Shown here: in pieces, positions 46,308 to 55,768 of the stretch
Layout: every line of letters starts with the position of its first letter
Numbering within the stretch: position 1 is the stretch's first letter
DNA from: CAWGGS01 sp963822095
GTDB lineage: Bacteria; Desulfobacterota; Desulfobulbia; Desulfobulbales; Desulfocapsaceae
NCBI GenBank assembly: GCA_963822095.1
Contig: CAWGGS010000030.1
Location: forward strand, 1-64,000
Direction: 5' to 3'
DNA length: 64,000 nt
The notes under the pieces: generated by a model
Told to the model about the DNA's origin: nothing
The model's input: the letters and a program-made list of their open reading frames with translations, nothing else
Database searches by the model: none
Translations under genes and position numbers: made by a program

Positions 46308-46402
46308 GCACCTGTATAGGAAAGTCTCACAAGAGCGACGGCCTTGCCATGCCCAGGTGAGGGGCTTTCATATTTCGTTGTGACCGGCGGTTCTGGTTTG
46401 GC
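46308..46402 (+). repeat. Dispersed repeat/structured element, copy B
   Basis: Second copy of the element at 9768-9862, in the same orientation. Shared blocks: GAAAG-TCT, GAGCGACGG, TGCCATGC, CAGG-TGA, GGGGCTTTC. The first and last blocks pair as GAAAG/CTTTC and CACAA (about 46328) can pair with TTGTG (about 46379) across that stem. It lies between recD2 and the thioredoxin-like gene. Confidence 0.45.
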
Positions 46403-46410
46403 CATGCGGG

Positions 46411-48579
46411 TTAGCAAACCGACCGTAGTCTCTCCTTCAAGTGGGTAAAGCGTTTTTGCGGTTTGTTGTTTTTTACGGCAATGGCCAAGGCTCGTCTGGT
46501 GCCGACCAGAACCACTAATCTTTTTCCTCTGGTTATAGCTGTATAAATCAGGTTTCTCTGTAACAAAACATAATGCTGGGTCAAAATCGGTATAATAACC
46601 GCAGGATATTCCGACCCCTGAGATTTGTGTATGGAGACGGCATACGCAGGTACAACCTCATCCAGATCGGAAAATTCATAGCTGACTTTTCTGCCGTCGA
46701 ATACGATAACCACCTCCTGAACCTCAGTGTCAATCTTAACAATTTTACCGATATCTCCGTTGAATACCTCTTTGTCATAATTGTTCTTTATCTGCATGAC
46801 CTTGTCATGGACCCTATAATTTCTACCACCGCGCATCATCCCGCCTGCGGACGAATTAAGCGCCTTCTGTAACTCAAGGTTGAGATTCCCGGCACCGACC
46901 AATCCTTTATGCATCGGAGTAAGGACCTGGATATCATCCACCGGGTCGAGCCCGAACCGTTTCGGCACTCTATTCTTCACCAGGTCTACAATGAGCCGTA
47001 CGACATCGGCTGGTTCTTCCCTCTCGATAAAATAAAAATCTTCCAGCTTCTCCGAGCTGGGTCTGGAAACCGGAATCCTTCCGGCATTTATCTTATGGGC
47101 GTTGACGATGATCAGGCTCTTTCCCGCCTGCCGAAAGATCTCATTGAGCTCGACCACGGGAACAAGCCCCGAAGCGATAATGTCTCCCAGGACATTGCCG
47201 GCCCCGACAGAAGGCAACTGGTTAATGTCCCCGACAAGGATGAGCGTGGCTGAAAGCGGTACTGCTTTTAAAAGGTGATGCATCAAGATGGTATCTATCA
47301 TCGACACCTCATCAACGATCAGGAGATCACACCTAAGAGGTGTGGCGGAATTTTTCTGAAACGCTCCATTTTGAGGACTGAACTCGAGCAGCCTGTGGAT
47401 GGTCTTGGCTTCGTGCCCGGTGGTCTCACTCATCCTTTTGGCTGCTCGTCCTGTTGGTGCCGCCAAAAGGATCCTGACTCCGGATTCCTGAAAGATATTT
47501 AGTATGGAATTGATAATCGTGGTTTTTCCGGTTCCCGGACCTCCGGTTATGACCATCACCTTATTACGTACCGATTGTTCTATTGCTTCAATCTGTTGTT
47601 TGGCCAATGTAATCGAAAGCTTTTTCTGAACACGCTCAATCGCATTTCGGTTAATCGGCCGGACGATCTTCAAAGCCTTGACCAGGGACAGCAAGGCAGC
47701 GGCGACACCTGTTTCCGAGACGTAATACTTTGCCAGGTATACGGCTCTGCTACCACCCTCTTGCCCAATGGCATCTTCTACTATGATACGCCTGGTTTGA
47801 ACAACATTGTCCAGGGCACGCGCCACAACATCTTGTTTAACTTCCAGGATTTCCAGGCATTTTATTACAAGCGGCTCAAGCGGATAATAGACATTCCCTT
47901 CATCGGCCAGTTGATGCAGGACATGGAGGATTCCTGCCTCTACCCTCTGCGGTGAATCCTTCTCAAATCCAAGCTTATCGGCAATCCGGTCAGCGGATAT
48001 AAAGCCGATTCCAAAAATATCGGCGGCCAATCGGTAAGGATTGGCCTTGACAACCTCGATGGACTCCCTGCCGTATTGTTTAAAGATCTTCGCCGCATAT
48101 CCCGCTCCGACCCCATGTGTCTGCAAAAAGATCATGACCGCACGAATCTCCTTTTGTTCGGCCCAACTCTTACTGATCATGGAGATCCTTTTTTTCCCGA
48201 TACCATCCACCTGGGATAATTTATCGACCTCAAATTCAATCACGTCAAGGGTTGCAGTCCCGAATCTCTTGACGATCCGTTTCGCCATAACAGGCCCGAT
48301 GCCTTTTATCAGACCTGACCCGAGATATTTTTCAATCCCCATCACATCGGCGGGAACTACTGATCGATAGGAGAGTACTTTGAACTGCTCCCCATGTCTT
48401 GGATGATTGGTCCACTCCCCCAGCAACCGGACGACTTCGCCGACCACGGGAGAAATCATGGTGCCGATGGCCGTTACCAGGTCACGTCGACCCGACACTT
48501 TGAGCCGGGCAACCGTATAGCCGTTATCCTCGTTGTGGTAGGTAAGTCGCTCAATCCGACCTTGAAGCTCGCTTGGCAT
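46411..48579 (-). CDS. recD2: RecD2-type SF1B DNA helicase
   Basis: 722 aa 5'-3' helicase used in DNA repair, of the RecD2 group found without RecBC. The N-terminal OB/helix-hairpin-helix region (LTYHNEDNGYTVARLKV, YLGSGLIKGIGPVMAKRIV, QVDGIGKKRISMI) is followed by Walker A in VMVITGGPGTGKTT, DEVSMID (Walker B), LVGDINQLPSVGAGNVL and AYAVSIHKSQGSEYPAVIIP. Full length and intact. Confidence 0.95.
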   Translation of the reverse strand: MPSELQGRIERLTYHNEDNGYTVARLKVSGRRDLVTAIGTMISPVVGEVVRLLGEWTNHPRHGEQFKVLSYRSVVPADVMGIEKYLGSGLIKGIGPVMAKRIVKRFGTATLDVIEFEVDKLSQVDGIGKKRISMISKSWAEQKEIRAVMIFLQTHGVGAGYAAKIFKQYGRESIEVVKANPYRLAADIFGIGFISADRIADKLGFEKDSPQRVEAGILHVLHQLADEGNVYYPLEPLVIKCLEILEVKQDVVARALDNVVQTRRIIVEDAIGQEGGSRAVYLAKYYVSETGVAAALLSLVKALKIVRPINRNAIERVQKKLSITLAKQQIEAIEQSVRNKVMVITGGPGTGKTTIINSILNIFQESGVRILLAAPTGRAAKRMSETTGHEAKTIHRLLEFSPQNGAFQKNSATPLRCDLLIVDEVSMIDTILMHHLLKAVPLSATLILVGDINQLPSVGAGNVLGDIIASGLVPVVELNEIFRQAGKSLIIVNAHKINAGRIPVSRPSSEKLEDFYFIEREEPADVVRLIVDLVKNRVPKRFGLDPVDDIQVLTPMHKGLVGAGNLNLELQKALNSSAGGMMRGGRNYRVHDKVMQIKNNYDKEVFNGDIGKIVKIDTEVQEVVIVFDGRKVSYEFSDLDEVVPAYAVSIHKSQGSEYPAVIIPILTQHYVLLQRNLIYTAITRGKRLVVLVGTRRALAIAVKNNKPQKRFTHLKERLRSVC

Positions 48580-48864
48580 CCTCTCTCCATATCAGTTTTT
48601 CCCACTACTCACTCTACCATAAAGCAGCATTCTTTTCTGAAAAAGAAAAAGCGTACGACATCATTGTTTATTGACAAACTTCGCGGGTTTACGAGAATAG
48701 GTTATATCGTAAAAGGTATTCAGGATAAGACGAATGATCGTGTTTCATATTTCATCATTCGTGATGGTTTCCGGTTCTGAACTTGCGGTTAAACACATTC
48801 CGGAGAAAAGCTCCCAGGCATTCGTAAAGCTGAAAGTAAGAATCCGCCACAGGATATCGTTTCC

Positions 48865-48915
48865 GGCAGCTGCTCTGCGGCTTCATCGCCGGTACACCCA
48901 CGGCTGACAGACCTC
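48865..48915. repeat. Short repeat shared with 37393-37430
   Basis: CAGCTGCTCTGCGGCTTCATCGCCGG followed by TACACCCACGGCTGACAG matches CTGCTCTCCGACCTTATCGCCTG and TACACTACGGCTGACGG at 37398-37438 at about 80% of positions. The origin is unknown. It may be the end of a decayed mobile or REP-like element. Confidence 0.35.
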
Positions 48916-48948
48916 TTTTCTACCAAAAATATCCTGGAAAACAGAGCC

Positions 48949-49341
48949 TTATTTTTCCGTTTGGCTTTCAATAGGTGTTGGCTTTATATTTTCTGCTCCG
49001 AGGTACGGATTATTCGATACATCTTCCCCGGAGTCAGACTCCAAACCCGTCACAAATTCGGACCACCCCATAGGCCTGACGGTTATTTCAACACCCAGCG
49101 TTTTTCTTTCTCCTCCATGGGTATACCATCTCGGCCTTACATTCATTTTGAAATCGACTCCCTTGCCGGATACCATGATGGTCATTTGCTCTGTATCACC
49201 ATTTGTATATTTGGACGCGTCGGTAACACATATGCCGGTTTGGGAAATATCGGACACCTGCCCCTGAAAAAATCCCGTTCCATCGGCAATGTCTACGAGC
49301 AGGTCTTCCACCTGAACACGTTGATGTTTTCTCTTTTCCAT
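48949..49341 (-). CDS. PilZ domain protein, probable cyclic-di-GMP receptor
   Basis: About 130 aa from ATG 49341, which follows GGGGGGG (the longer frame from 49398 lacks such a site). It opens with the PilZ motif EKRKHQRVQVEDLLVDI, with RxxxR-type residues K-R-K-H-Q-R, and continues GQVSDISQTGICVT (the D-x-S-x-x-G block), then RWYTHGGERKTLGVEIT. Single-domain cytoplasmic protein that would bind cyclic-di-GMP and act on an unknown partner. Confidence 0.85.
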   Translation of the reverse strand: MEKRKHQRVQVEDLLVDIADGTGFFQGQVSDISQTGICVTDASKYTNGDTEQMTIMVSGKGVDFKMNVRPRWYTHGGERKTLGVEITVRPMGWSEFVTGLESDSGEDVSNNPYLGAENIKPTPIESQTEK

Positions 49342-49607
49342 ATGCCCCCCCCAAATTGAATTTTCGCCTGTCACAGAAAAAATCCGCCCGTTTGGCAACC
49401 GGGTTGTATAACCGAAGGTTATCTCCCCCCGTATATGAAGTATAATTCAATCTCCGTGAAGCTCAAGGAATCTCTCATATCAACAAGGCAAATAGAGAGG
49501 CTTTCTTCTCTCCAGAAATAAAGTTTAATTGGAATGCCAGGTGGATAACCGTCCGTCAGAAAGAGCAACCGAATCTGCGAACAACCACGGACTGTTCCAG
49601 GCGCCCG

Positions 49608-49949
49608 TCACTTCTTTTCTTGTTCTTCTTTAATGACTATCAACTGCTGATCACCAATAGAAAAGGCTTCTTCAACGCGACCTGTCACCTTAATCTGTTC
49701 ACCTTTTCTGGGTAAGGATCGCTCCGTAACAACAGTGATTTCTCCGGTGTCGTCCTTGACCACAAAGTAACGAACCACAACCAGACCGAAACTCTCGACG
49801 ACTCTGCCTGAAACCGTCACCTGCTTTCCTTCATACTTCCGAGGATTTTGCAGTATTTTGGCAATGGGAGTGGGAAAGAGCGAATCACATCCCGAAAGGA
49901 ATATAATCAGCCAGAATACAATAAAGTACGTTTTTAGATGCTTATGCAT
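49608..49949 (-). CDS. OB-fold lipoprotein
   Basis: 113 aa. Lipoprotein signal with the lipobox LSGC (Cys20), then an OB-fold domain of the YdeI/BOF or tRNA_anti-like class: NPRKYEGKQVTVSGRVVES, YFVVKDDTGEITVVTE, GEQIKVTGRVEEAF. It is exported and lipid-anchored, and may bind small ligands or nucleic acid. A terminator was not seen and the 150 bases upstream are AT-rich. Confidence 0.8.
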   Translation of the reverse strand: MHKHLKTYFIVFWLIIFLSGCDSLFPTPIAKILQNPRKYEGKQVTVSGRVVESFGLVVVRYFVVKDDTGEITVVTERSLPRKGEQIKVTGRVEEAFSIGDQQLIVIKEEQEKK

Positions 49950-50100
49950 TTTCTTCTCTCGTGTGTTGAAGGTGTAGGTTGATCGGTATTCGAAAAGTAT
50001 AATGAACTATAAAAGAAATTATAAAAAAATATACCAATGAGCGTTTGAGCTTTGTGTCTCTGGTCCAAAAATTGTCTTCCAGATCTAAGATTCCGAATGC

Positions 50101-50502
50101 TCAGTCATACTTTATGTATTCGAACCGTGGATCGTCAGGGGTTCCCTCCAACGGTGAACCGTCGATGAGTTTAGGGTGCCACATCACCACCTCCTCGATC
50201 TTTTTAGCAAGCGCAAAATCCTTTTCCGTGATCCCTTTGGCAGAGTGGTTCGTCAGTTTCACGATTACGAAGGCGTACGAAACTGTCAGATCAGGATGAT
50301 GCCACGCGGCTTCGGCAAGGTGTCCGACCGTGTTTACCACCATCAATGTACCTTTCCAGCCGGAAGTCTTATACTTTCGGCAAATCCATCCATCTTCGAA
50401 ATACCATTTCGGCAATTCTTCGGTAAGACGTGCAGTAATCTCATCGACCGGGTACACCTCGTCTGCGGTCCTCTTGTTCCAACCAGTCATGATTTTGTCC
50501 AT
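50101..50502 (-). CDS. Pterin-4a-carbinolamine dehydratase family
   Basis: 133 aa. It holds the DCoH/PCD motif HLAEAAWHHPDLTVSY, where the catalytic His-His pair is kept, then VIVKLTNHSAKGITEKDFALA. The family recycles 4a-hydroxytetrahydrobiopterin. In bacteria without a phenylalanine hydroxylase it often serves molybdopterin-linked roles, which would fit this genome, but that is inference. The N-terminal 40 residues extend beyond the core. Confidence 0.9.
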   Translation of the reverse strand: MDKIMTGWNKRTADEVYPVDEITARLTEELPKWYFEDGWICRKYKTSGWKGTLMVVNTVGHLAEAAWHHPDLTVSYAFVIVKLTNHSAKGITEKDFALAKKIEEVVMWHPKLIDGSPLEGTPDDPRFEYIKYD

Positions 50503-50570
50503 TAGCTTTGAAAATTGATTCCGCCGAAACTGTTTGGCTCCGGAAGTCGAGGGGAGATATCAGCCGCGGT

Positions 50571-50900
50571 TTAGAAATCGAGTTGTTCGGCAGTTACCCC
50601 CATGGCCTTGGCTATTTTTTTAAGGCTGGCACGGCGCGGTCTGGTGCTGTTTTCCATCTGGGCGTAGGCTCCCTGGGTCATGTTTGCCCTTGCTGCAACC
50701 TCGGCCTGGGTGAACCCGAGGTGCTCACGCCAGGCGCGCATCGGCGACCAATCGTGATCGAAGGTAAGATTGACAATTTCGTTGGGGACAAGATTTTCCT
50801 GACGGTCACGACTAGCCAGCCAGTCGGCATAAGGTAGCACCACAAAGGCGGGGTTACCGTTGCGGTCGTGGATAATCTGGATATCAGAATGAACGTTCAC
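50571..50900 (-). CDS. XRE-type antitoxin of a RelE-like toxin-antitoxin pair
   Basis: 109 aa. N-terminal beta-strand part (IQIIHDRNGNPAFVVLPYADWLA), typical of antitoxins that bind RelE-family toxins, then an XRE helix-turn-helix (LGFTQAEVAARANMTQGAYA, then MENSTRPRRASLKKIAKAMG). GTG start at 50900 overlaps the end of the toxin remnant by 17 bases, as in live operons with toxin first. The antitoxin is intact although the toxin is broken. Confidence 0.85.
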   Translation of the reverse strand: MNVHSDIQIIHDRNGNPAFVVLPYADWLASRDRQENLVPNEIVNLTFDHDWSPMRAWREHLGFTQAEVAARANMTQGAYAQMENSTRPRRASLKKIAKAMGVTAEQLDF

Positions 50901-51137
50901 CGCGTTTCCTTACCTCCTGGATTTCGACGATGCACACCTCGCCGTCATAGTCGAACAGCCCCCCTAACGACTGCCCCGTAACCGATAGCAGTACCGTTGA
51001 TCGGTCAGGGCCTTCACTCCCCGGCAACCGGGCATGCCAGACAAAGCATCGGCGGCGAAACGGATCGTGGTGGTGTCCTAACGGTCGATCTTGCGCAGTT
51101 GCTTCAAAGCTTTGGTATACCTTTTAATAGCATTCAT
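50884..51137 (-). pseudogene. Disrupted RelE-type toxin
   Basis: From ATG 51137 the minus strand reads MNAIKRYTKALKQLRKIDR and stops (TAG). The same frame then continues DTTTIRFAADALSGMPGCRG and VKALTDQRYCYRLRGSR before another stop. A shift then gives RGLFDYDGEVCIVEIQEV and RKRGERSF to the stop at 50884. This is the complete plan of a RelE/ParE toxin of about 84 aa, with core strands YRLR and GLFDYDG, broken by a nonsense codon and a frameshift. The paired antitoxin remains open. Confidence 0.8.
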
Positions 51138-51390
51138 ACGTTAACAATATACGTTTTTATAAGAATAAATCAAGTGGCTATTGGAGACAGCCCGTTACCA
51201 AATATCATATCAATATCGTTCAACTACCATTTAAGATTTGCTCTGGCAGTACTATGCGACTACCATCCCTAATCATAGAAGATTATTCCTGAGTGCGCCT
51301 CATCGCCAGTGATGACCAATCCTGCATTTTTTATGGTATCATAACCTGTAGGCAATTCCGGCTATTTCTCAATTCTACAGGAGGTGTATT

Positions 51391-51810
51391 ATGAAAGTTT
51401 CGCAGGCAGTCGATTTCCATCTGCAGTATCACCGGGCCAATTCCCAAAAAAGATACTGCCAAAACCTGTGAGTTCGTCTTTTTCCGTTTCATTGTTCGAT
51501 TTGGCGATCGGGATTTAGCCAGTATACCACAGGAACAGGTTTATGCTGGAACTCATGGCCCGGGGAGGAATGAGTGAGTTCGTGAAGGCCTATGAAATCG
51601 GCAACAATGACCGGATTTTTCCCATTTCTTATGTCGCCGCATGGTCTATGGTCAAGAAATCCGGAATTCTGGTCAATATTGAGTTGCGTCCACATGATCT
51701 CGGCGCCATGCAGCAACATATGCATCGAGGTCCGAAACCCCGATTGAAATTGTCAGCAAGGTCCTTTTGCGGCATGCTGACAATAGCTGTCTGTCTCAGA
51801 GCACTGCGAT
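51391..51810 (+). pseudogene. Shattered tyrosine recombinase (integrase)
   Basis: A clear ribosome site (CAGGAGGTGTATT) precedes ATG 51391, which opens MKVSQAVDFHLQYHRANSQK. The frame then shifts in a run of six A (51445-51451) to DTAKTCEFVFFRFIVRFGDR and DLASIPQEQVYAG. After an internal deletion a third frame from 51543 reads MLELMARGGM and, after another loss, FPISYVAAWSMVKKSGILVN with ELRPHDL. A last shift at about 51704 gives RHAATYASRSETPIEIVSKV and LLRHAD. These are the box motifs of an XerC/D-like integrase common in Desulfobacterota mobile elements. The final tyrosine is lost. Confidence 0.8.
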
Positions 51811-51981
51811 AAGATCGGAATTTGACTTACCTGTGAAAAAGATGGATACTCAAAGAGTATCAGAACATGAAAAGTTTGTACTTCAAATACAAACACAACA
51901 CATCGAATACAAAAGTGAGACTTTCATCATCGTCTTCATATCTGTGGAATATCCTTACCTATCAATGAAAAGGTTGAAAAT

Positions 51982-53169
51982 ATGACTCCCCCGAAAGTAG
52001 TTTCTATTGACGATAATCCCGATAGTATGGCCCAGCCCAATAAACGCGTCAATGCTGAGCCGCGTTTGAAAGTCCGTCAAGGTAAATCCACGAACATCGA
52101 TCCCCAGGAGGCAGTCCGAGAACTGGCAGCCCAAATTGAACAGCCGAACACCCGGGTATGCCTGGTGTTCTTCTCCGATGAATACGATCCTCAACAACTT
52201 GGACTGGCATTGAAGGAATATCTTCCCGGCCCCGTTATCGGCTGTTCGACAGCCGGGCAACTCTCTGAGACGGGCTTCCAGCGTGGTGGTATTTCAGGCG
52301 CCTCACTGGCTGGTGACGAGCTTTCAGCTGTTCCCTATCTGATCCACCCCCTTTCCACACAGGCTGACCAGATTGCCGAAATAGCAAGAGATATCCAGGA
52401 ACGACTTTCTCATACCCCATTACCAGCGTTTGGTTTTTTGCTGGTAGATGGACTATCGATGAAAGAAGAGCCCCTGATTTCAGCTCTGTATATGGCACTT
52501 GGCAATGTCCCTATTTTCGGCGGTTCAGCCGGCGATAGTCTGAAATTCAAAGAAACTTTCGTGTATTTCGATGGTGAGTTGTTGCAGGATGCGGCAGTCT
52601 TCACCCTGTTTTCAACCTCCTTGCCATTTCATATTTTCAAACACCAGCATTTCCTGCCCACCTCCATCAGGCTTGTAGTCACAGCCGCAGACCCCGATAA
52701 ACGTCTGGTCAAAGAGATCAACGGGGAACCGGCTGCAGAGGCCTACGCTCAATTGATTGGGACAACCATCGATCAACTCGATTCCGCCGTATTCTCCCGG
52801 AACCCTCTGATGCTTCGCATCGGCAACGATTACTATGTTCGGTCAATCTCCAATGTCGAATCGGGTGGAGGTCTGAAATTTCTCTGTGCCATCGATGCCG
52901 GGCTTGTACTCACCATTGGACGGGGAGATTCTGCGATTGAATCCCTGGATCGTGACCTGCAAAAGATGAAACAGGAAATGGGCGTTCCGGCGGTGATTAT
53001 CGGCTGTGACTGTATTCTCAGACGGCTTGAAATGGAGGAGCAAGGGATCGATGACAGTATAGGCCGGCTGCTGGCCAAGAGCAAAGTCGTGGGGTTCAGC
53101 ACCTACGGCGAGCAGATTAATTCCGTGCATGTCAACCAAACGTTCACTGGAGTCGCGATAGCTGGTTAA
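51982..53169 (+). CDS. FIST-domain signalling protein
   Basis: 395 aa with FIST_N and FIST_C domains, sensory modules proposed to bind small molecules such as amino acids. Marks: VCLVFFSDEYDPQQLGLAL and IGCSTAGQLSETGFQRGG near the start, FGGSAGDSLKFKETFVYF in the middle and KSKVVGFSTYGEQINSVHVN at the end. No membrane segment, so cytoplasmic. The histidine kinase at 53185 begins 15 bases after the stop and is the likely partner, as FIST proteins commonly sit next to kinases. Confidence 0.9.
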   Translation: MTPPKVVSIDDNPDSMAQPNKRVNAEPRLKVRQGKSTNIDPQEAVRELAAQIEQPNTRVCLVFFSDEYDPQQLGLALKEYLPGPVIGCSTAGQLSETGFQRGGISGASLAGDELSAVPYLIHPLSTQADQIAEIARDIQERLSHTPLPAFGFLLVDGLSMKEEPLISALYMALGNVPIFGGSAGDSLKFKETFVYFDGELLQDAAVFTLFSTSLPFHIFKHQHFLPTSIRLVVTAADPDKRLVKEINGEPAAEAYAQLIGTTIDQLDSAVFSRNPLMLRIGNDYYVRSISNVESGGGLKFLCAIDAGLVLTIGRGDSAIESLDRDLQKMKQEMGVPAVIIGCDCILRRLEMEEQGIDDSIGRLLAKSKVVGFSTYGEQINSVHVNQTFTGVAIAG

Positions 53170-53184
53170 ATCACGAGCTTTCCC

Positions 53185-54249
53185 ATGAGCCAACAAGACG
53201 ATAGCGCTGCTACAAAGCTTCAAGCAAAATTGAAGGCGCAGCAGAAGACCATAGAGGCCCTCATGAACGCTGCAGAGCAGCGCACTTCGGAAGGGGCATC
53301 CTCAATGGAACTGCTTTCACAGAACCTGAATCTGGAGCGGGTTGTTCAGCAGAAGACCGAAATCCTGCAGCGACAAGGTGAGAAATTGAAGAAAGCCTTG
53401 CATGATCTGCAACTCACCCAGACACGGTTGCTCCAAGCCCAGAAACTTGAGTCAGTGGGCCAGCTGGCAGCAGGAATTGCTCACGAGATCAATACACCGG
53501 CTCAGTTCATCGGTTCCAACATCGATTTTCTCAAAGAATCCTTTGGCGATGTTACGAGTTTGATCAACGCCTTAAAGAAATTGCTGCAAGCGATTACACA
53601 AGGATCCGCAATTTCTGAGATAAGCCGGGAGGCAGAAAAACTGCTAGTGGAACTTGACTGGGATTACCTGGAAGACGAGATTCCCAATGCAATTCTCCAA
53701 TCCAAAGAGGGAATCAAACGAGTCACCTCCATTGTTCAGGCGATGAAGGAATTTTCCCACCCCGGCAGCAAGGAAAAGACATATTACGATCTGAATAAAA
53801 TCATTGAAACCACGATTACCGTTGCCAGCAATGAATGGAAATATTGCGCTGAAATAGAGACCCATCTTGATCCAAATCTTCCGCAGGTTTTTTGCCTTGC
53901 CGATGAAATCGGCCAGGTTTTTCTCAATATCCTGATTAATGCCTCCCATGCTATTGCCGAAAAAAATGCTGACAAAACCGAAAAAGGGGTCATCACCGTA
54001 TCCACCCGGCACTTCCCTGGGCATGTCGAGATCTGCATAGAAGACACGGGGGGCGGCATCCCGGAAAATATTCAGGCAAAAGTCTTCGATCCTTTTTTTA
54101 CCACGAAAGGCGTCGGGAAAGGAACAGGTCAGGGCCTGGCTATCTCGCACGATGTCATTGAAAAAAAACACAATGGTTCTATCAGTCTTACCTCAGAGAT
54201 GGGAAAGGGAACCGGTTTCACAATACGATTACCTATAACAGAAAGGTGA
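53185..54249 (+). CDS. Cytoplasmic histidine kinase paired with FIST protein
   Basis: 354 aa. A long N-terminal coiled coil (about 5-85, AKLKAQQKTIEALMNAAEQR and on) leads to the H-box VGQLAAGIAHEINTPAQFIG (His96). The ATPase domain has LNILINASHAI, EDTGGGIPENI and GKGTGQGLAISHDVI. There is no membrane segment and no input domain of its own. It probably receives its signal from the FIST protein through the coiled coil. The cognate receiver may be the REC-HDOD protein at 54466. Confidence 0.9.
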   Translation: MSQQDDSAATKLQAKLKAQQKTIEALMNAAEQRTSEGASSMELLSQNLNLERVVQQKTEILQRQGEKLKKALHDLQLTQTRLLQAQKLESVGQLAAGIAHEINTPAQFIGSNIDFLKESFGDVTSLINALKKLLQAITQGSAISEISREAEKLLVELDWDYLEDEIPNAILQSKEGIKRVTSIVQAMKEFSHPGSKEKTYYDLNKIIETTITVASNEWKYCAEIETHLDPNLPQVFCLADEIGQVFLNILINASHAIAEKNADKTEKGVITVSTRHFPGHVEICIEDTGGGIPENIQAKVFDPFFTTKGVGKGTGQGLAISHDVIEKKHNGSISLTSEMGKGTGFTIRLPITER

Positions 54250-54465
54250 ATACGTTAGTACCAATCGGCCGTACCATGAGAAGGGGCAATCAAGGGGGTG
54301 AATTCTGTGATACAGCCTTTGTGATGCTCACTTCCCCCTGTTCATGCCGGGAGGCCGTCGGCAGAATTTTTCTGGCAGGTCATCGTACGGGAATTGTGTG
54401 CTGGTCCGCTCCTGGGAATGTTCTGACTTCCAAAACTGAGCATCTTGTGTAAGGAAAAGAAAATC

Positions 54466-55686
54466 ATGGATAAAAGAAGGATTTTGTTTGTCGATGACGA
54501 GCGCAATATCCTCGATGGGCTCCGACGTATGCTCCGGTCTATGCGCAAAGAGTATGAGTTGTGCTTTGCGGAAAATGCGATAGATGCTCTGAAAATGATG
54601 GAACAGGAAGAATTTGATGTGGTGGTCTCTGATATGCGTATGCCTGGTATGGATGGCGCAGACCTTTTAGCGGTAGTCTTAGAAAAATATCCGCACTCCA
54701 TCCGGATTATGCTAACCGGGCAGGCAGATGAGGAATCGACCTTACGGACCATCGGGATAGTCCATCAGTTCCTGGCAAAACCATGCGATCCCGAAAAACT
54801 GAAAGTCATACTTTTCAGGGCCAGTGCACTGCATAGGCTTATGATCGACGGCAAACTCAAGGACATCATCTCGAGTATTGATACCCTTCCAAGTCTTCCC
54901 AGTGTCTATGCAAAATTGCAGAAAAAGTTAAGGGAACCAGAGGCATCTTTGGATGATGTCGGAGAGATAATCAGCCAAGACATTGCAATGACTGCAAAGA
55001 TCCTGCAACTCGTGAATTCTGCATTTTTTGGTCTCTACCAGAAGGTTGAAAGCCCAGCCAGGGCAGTCAAACTCCTTGGCCTTGACACCATCAAGGCTTT
55101 GGTTCTCATCTCTCAGATTTTTTCCGAAAGAACGATTCCACAGGATCTCTTTTCAGCTCAGTCTCTTTGGAGGCATAGTATGACCGTTGGGGCACTTGCA
55201 AAAATGATTGCCGAGAGTGAAACCGACGAAAAAAATATAATCGACAACAGCTATGTTGCTGGAGTCCTCCATGATATCGGCAAGCTTATCCTGGTTTCCG
55301 AGATGGAGTCATATTACAGGGAAGCTCTGCTCCTGGCCCGGCAGGAAAAGATATCACTTCGCCAAGCAGAACAAGAGGTATTCAATGCAACCCACTGCGA
55401 TATGGGAGCATATCTTATGGGATTGTGGGGCTTTCAAAGCGATATCGTGGAGGCGATAGGCTTTCACCATCAGTTGGGTGAATACCCGGCTTATACTTTC
55501 TCCCCAGCACTGGCCGTTCACATCGCCAATGCGATGTACTATAAATTCAATAAAGATGAAGTGATTGGCGCCGTGCCTGAATTCAATGAAGAATATCTTC
55601 AAAAAATCGGTATGGGCGATAAGCTGCAGAAATGGCAAGACCTCTGTTTTGTGTATATGGAACAACACAAAAATGAACAACTATGA
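54466..55686 (+). CDS. REC-HDOD response regulator
   Basis: About 406 aa from ATG 54466, after TAAGGAAAAGAAAATC. REC domain residues 1-120: LFVDDERNILDGLRRML, phosphoacceptor DVVVSDMRMPGMDGADLL and the K site HQFLAKPCDPEK. An HDOD domain fills the rest: LPSLPSVYAKLQKKL, IISQDIAMTAKILQLVNSAF, YVAGVLHDIGKLILV (HD-like) and ATHCDMGAYLMGLWGF. HDOD proteins have no sure enzyme activity and act as signalling adaptors. It completes a FIST-kinase-HDOD cascade. Confidence 0.92.
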   Translation: MDKRRILFVDDERNILDGLRRMLRSMRKEYELCFAENAIDALKMMEQEEFDVVVSDMRMPGMDGADLLAVVLEKYPHSIRIMLTGQADEESTLRTIGIVHQFLAKPCDPEKLKVILFRASALHRLMIDGKLKDIISSIDTLPSLPSVYAKLQKKLREPEASLDDVGEIISQDIAMTAKILQLVNSAFFGLYQKVESPARAVKLLGLDTIKALVLISQIFSERTIPQDLFSAQSLWRHSMTVGALAKMIAESETDEKNIIDNSYVAGVLHDIGKLILVSEMESYYREALLLARQEKISLRQAEQEVFNATHCDMGAYLMGLWGFQSDIVEAIGFHHQLGEYPAYTFSPALAVHIANAMYYKFNKDEVIGAVPEFNEEYLQKIGMGDKLQKWQDLCFVYMEQHKNEQL

Positions 55687-55768
55687 TATGCATCCAAAGG
55701 GTGAAAATGGTTTTGTGGTGAGAGTTAGTACCCTATAACAACATTGAGGACTTATTTGAAATGGGTAA

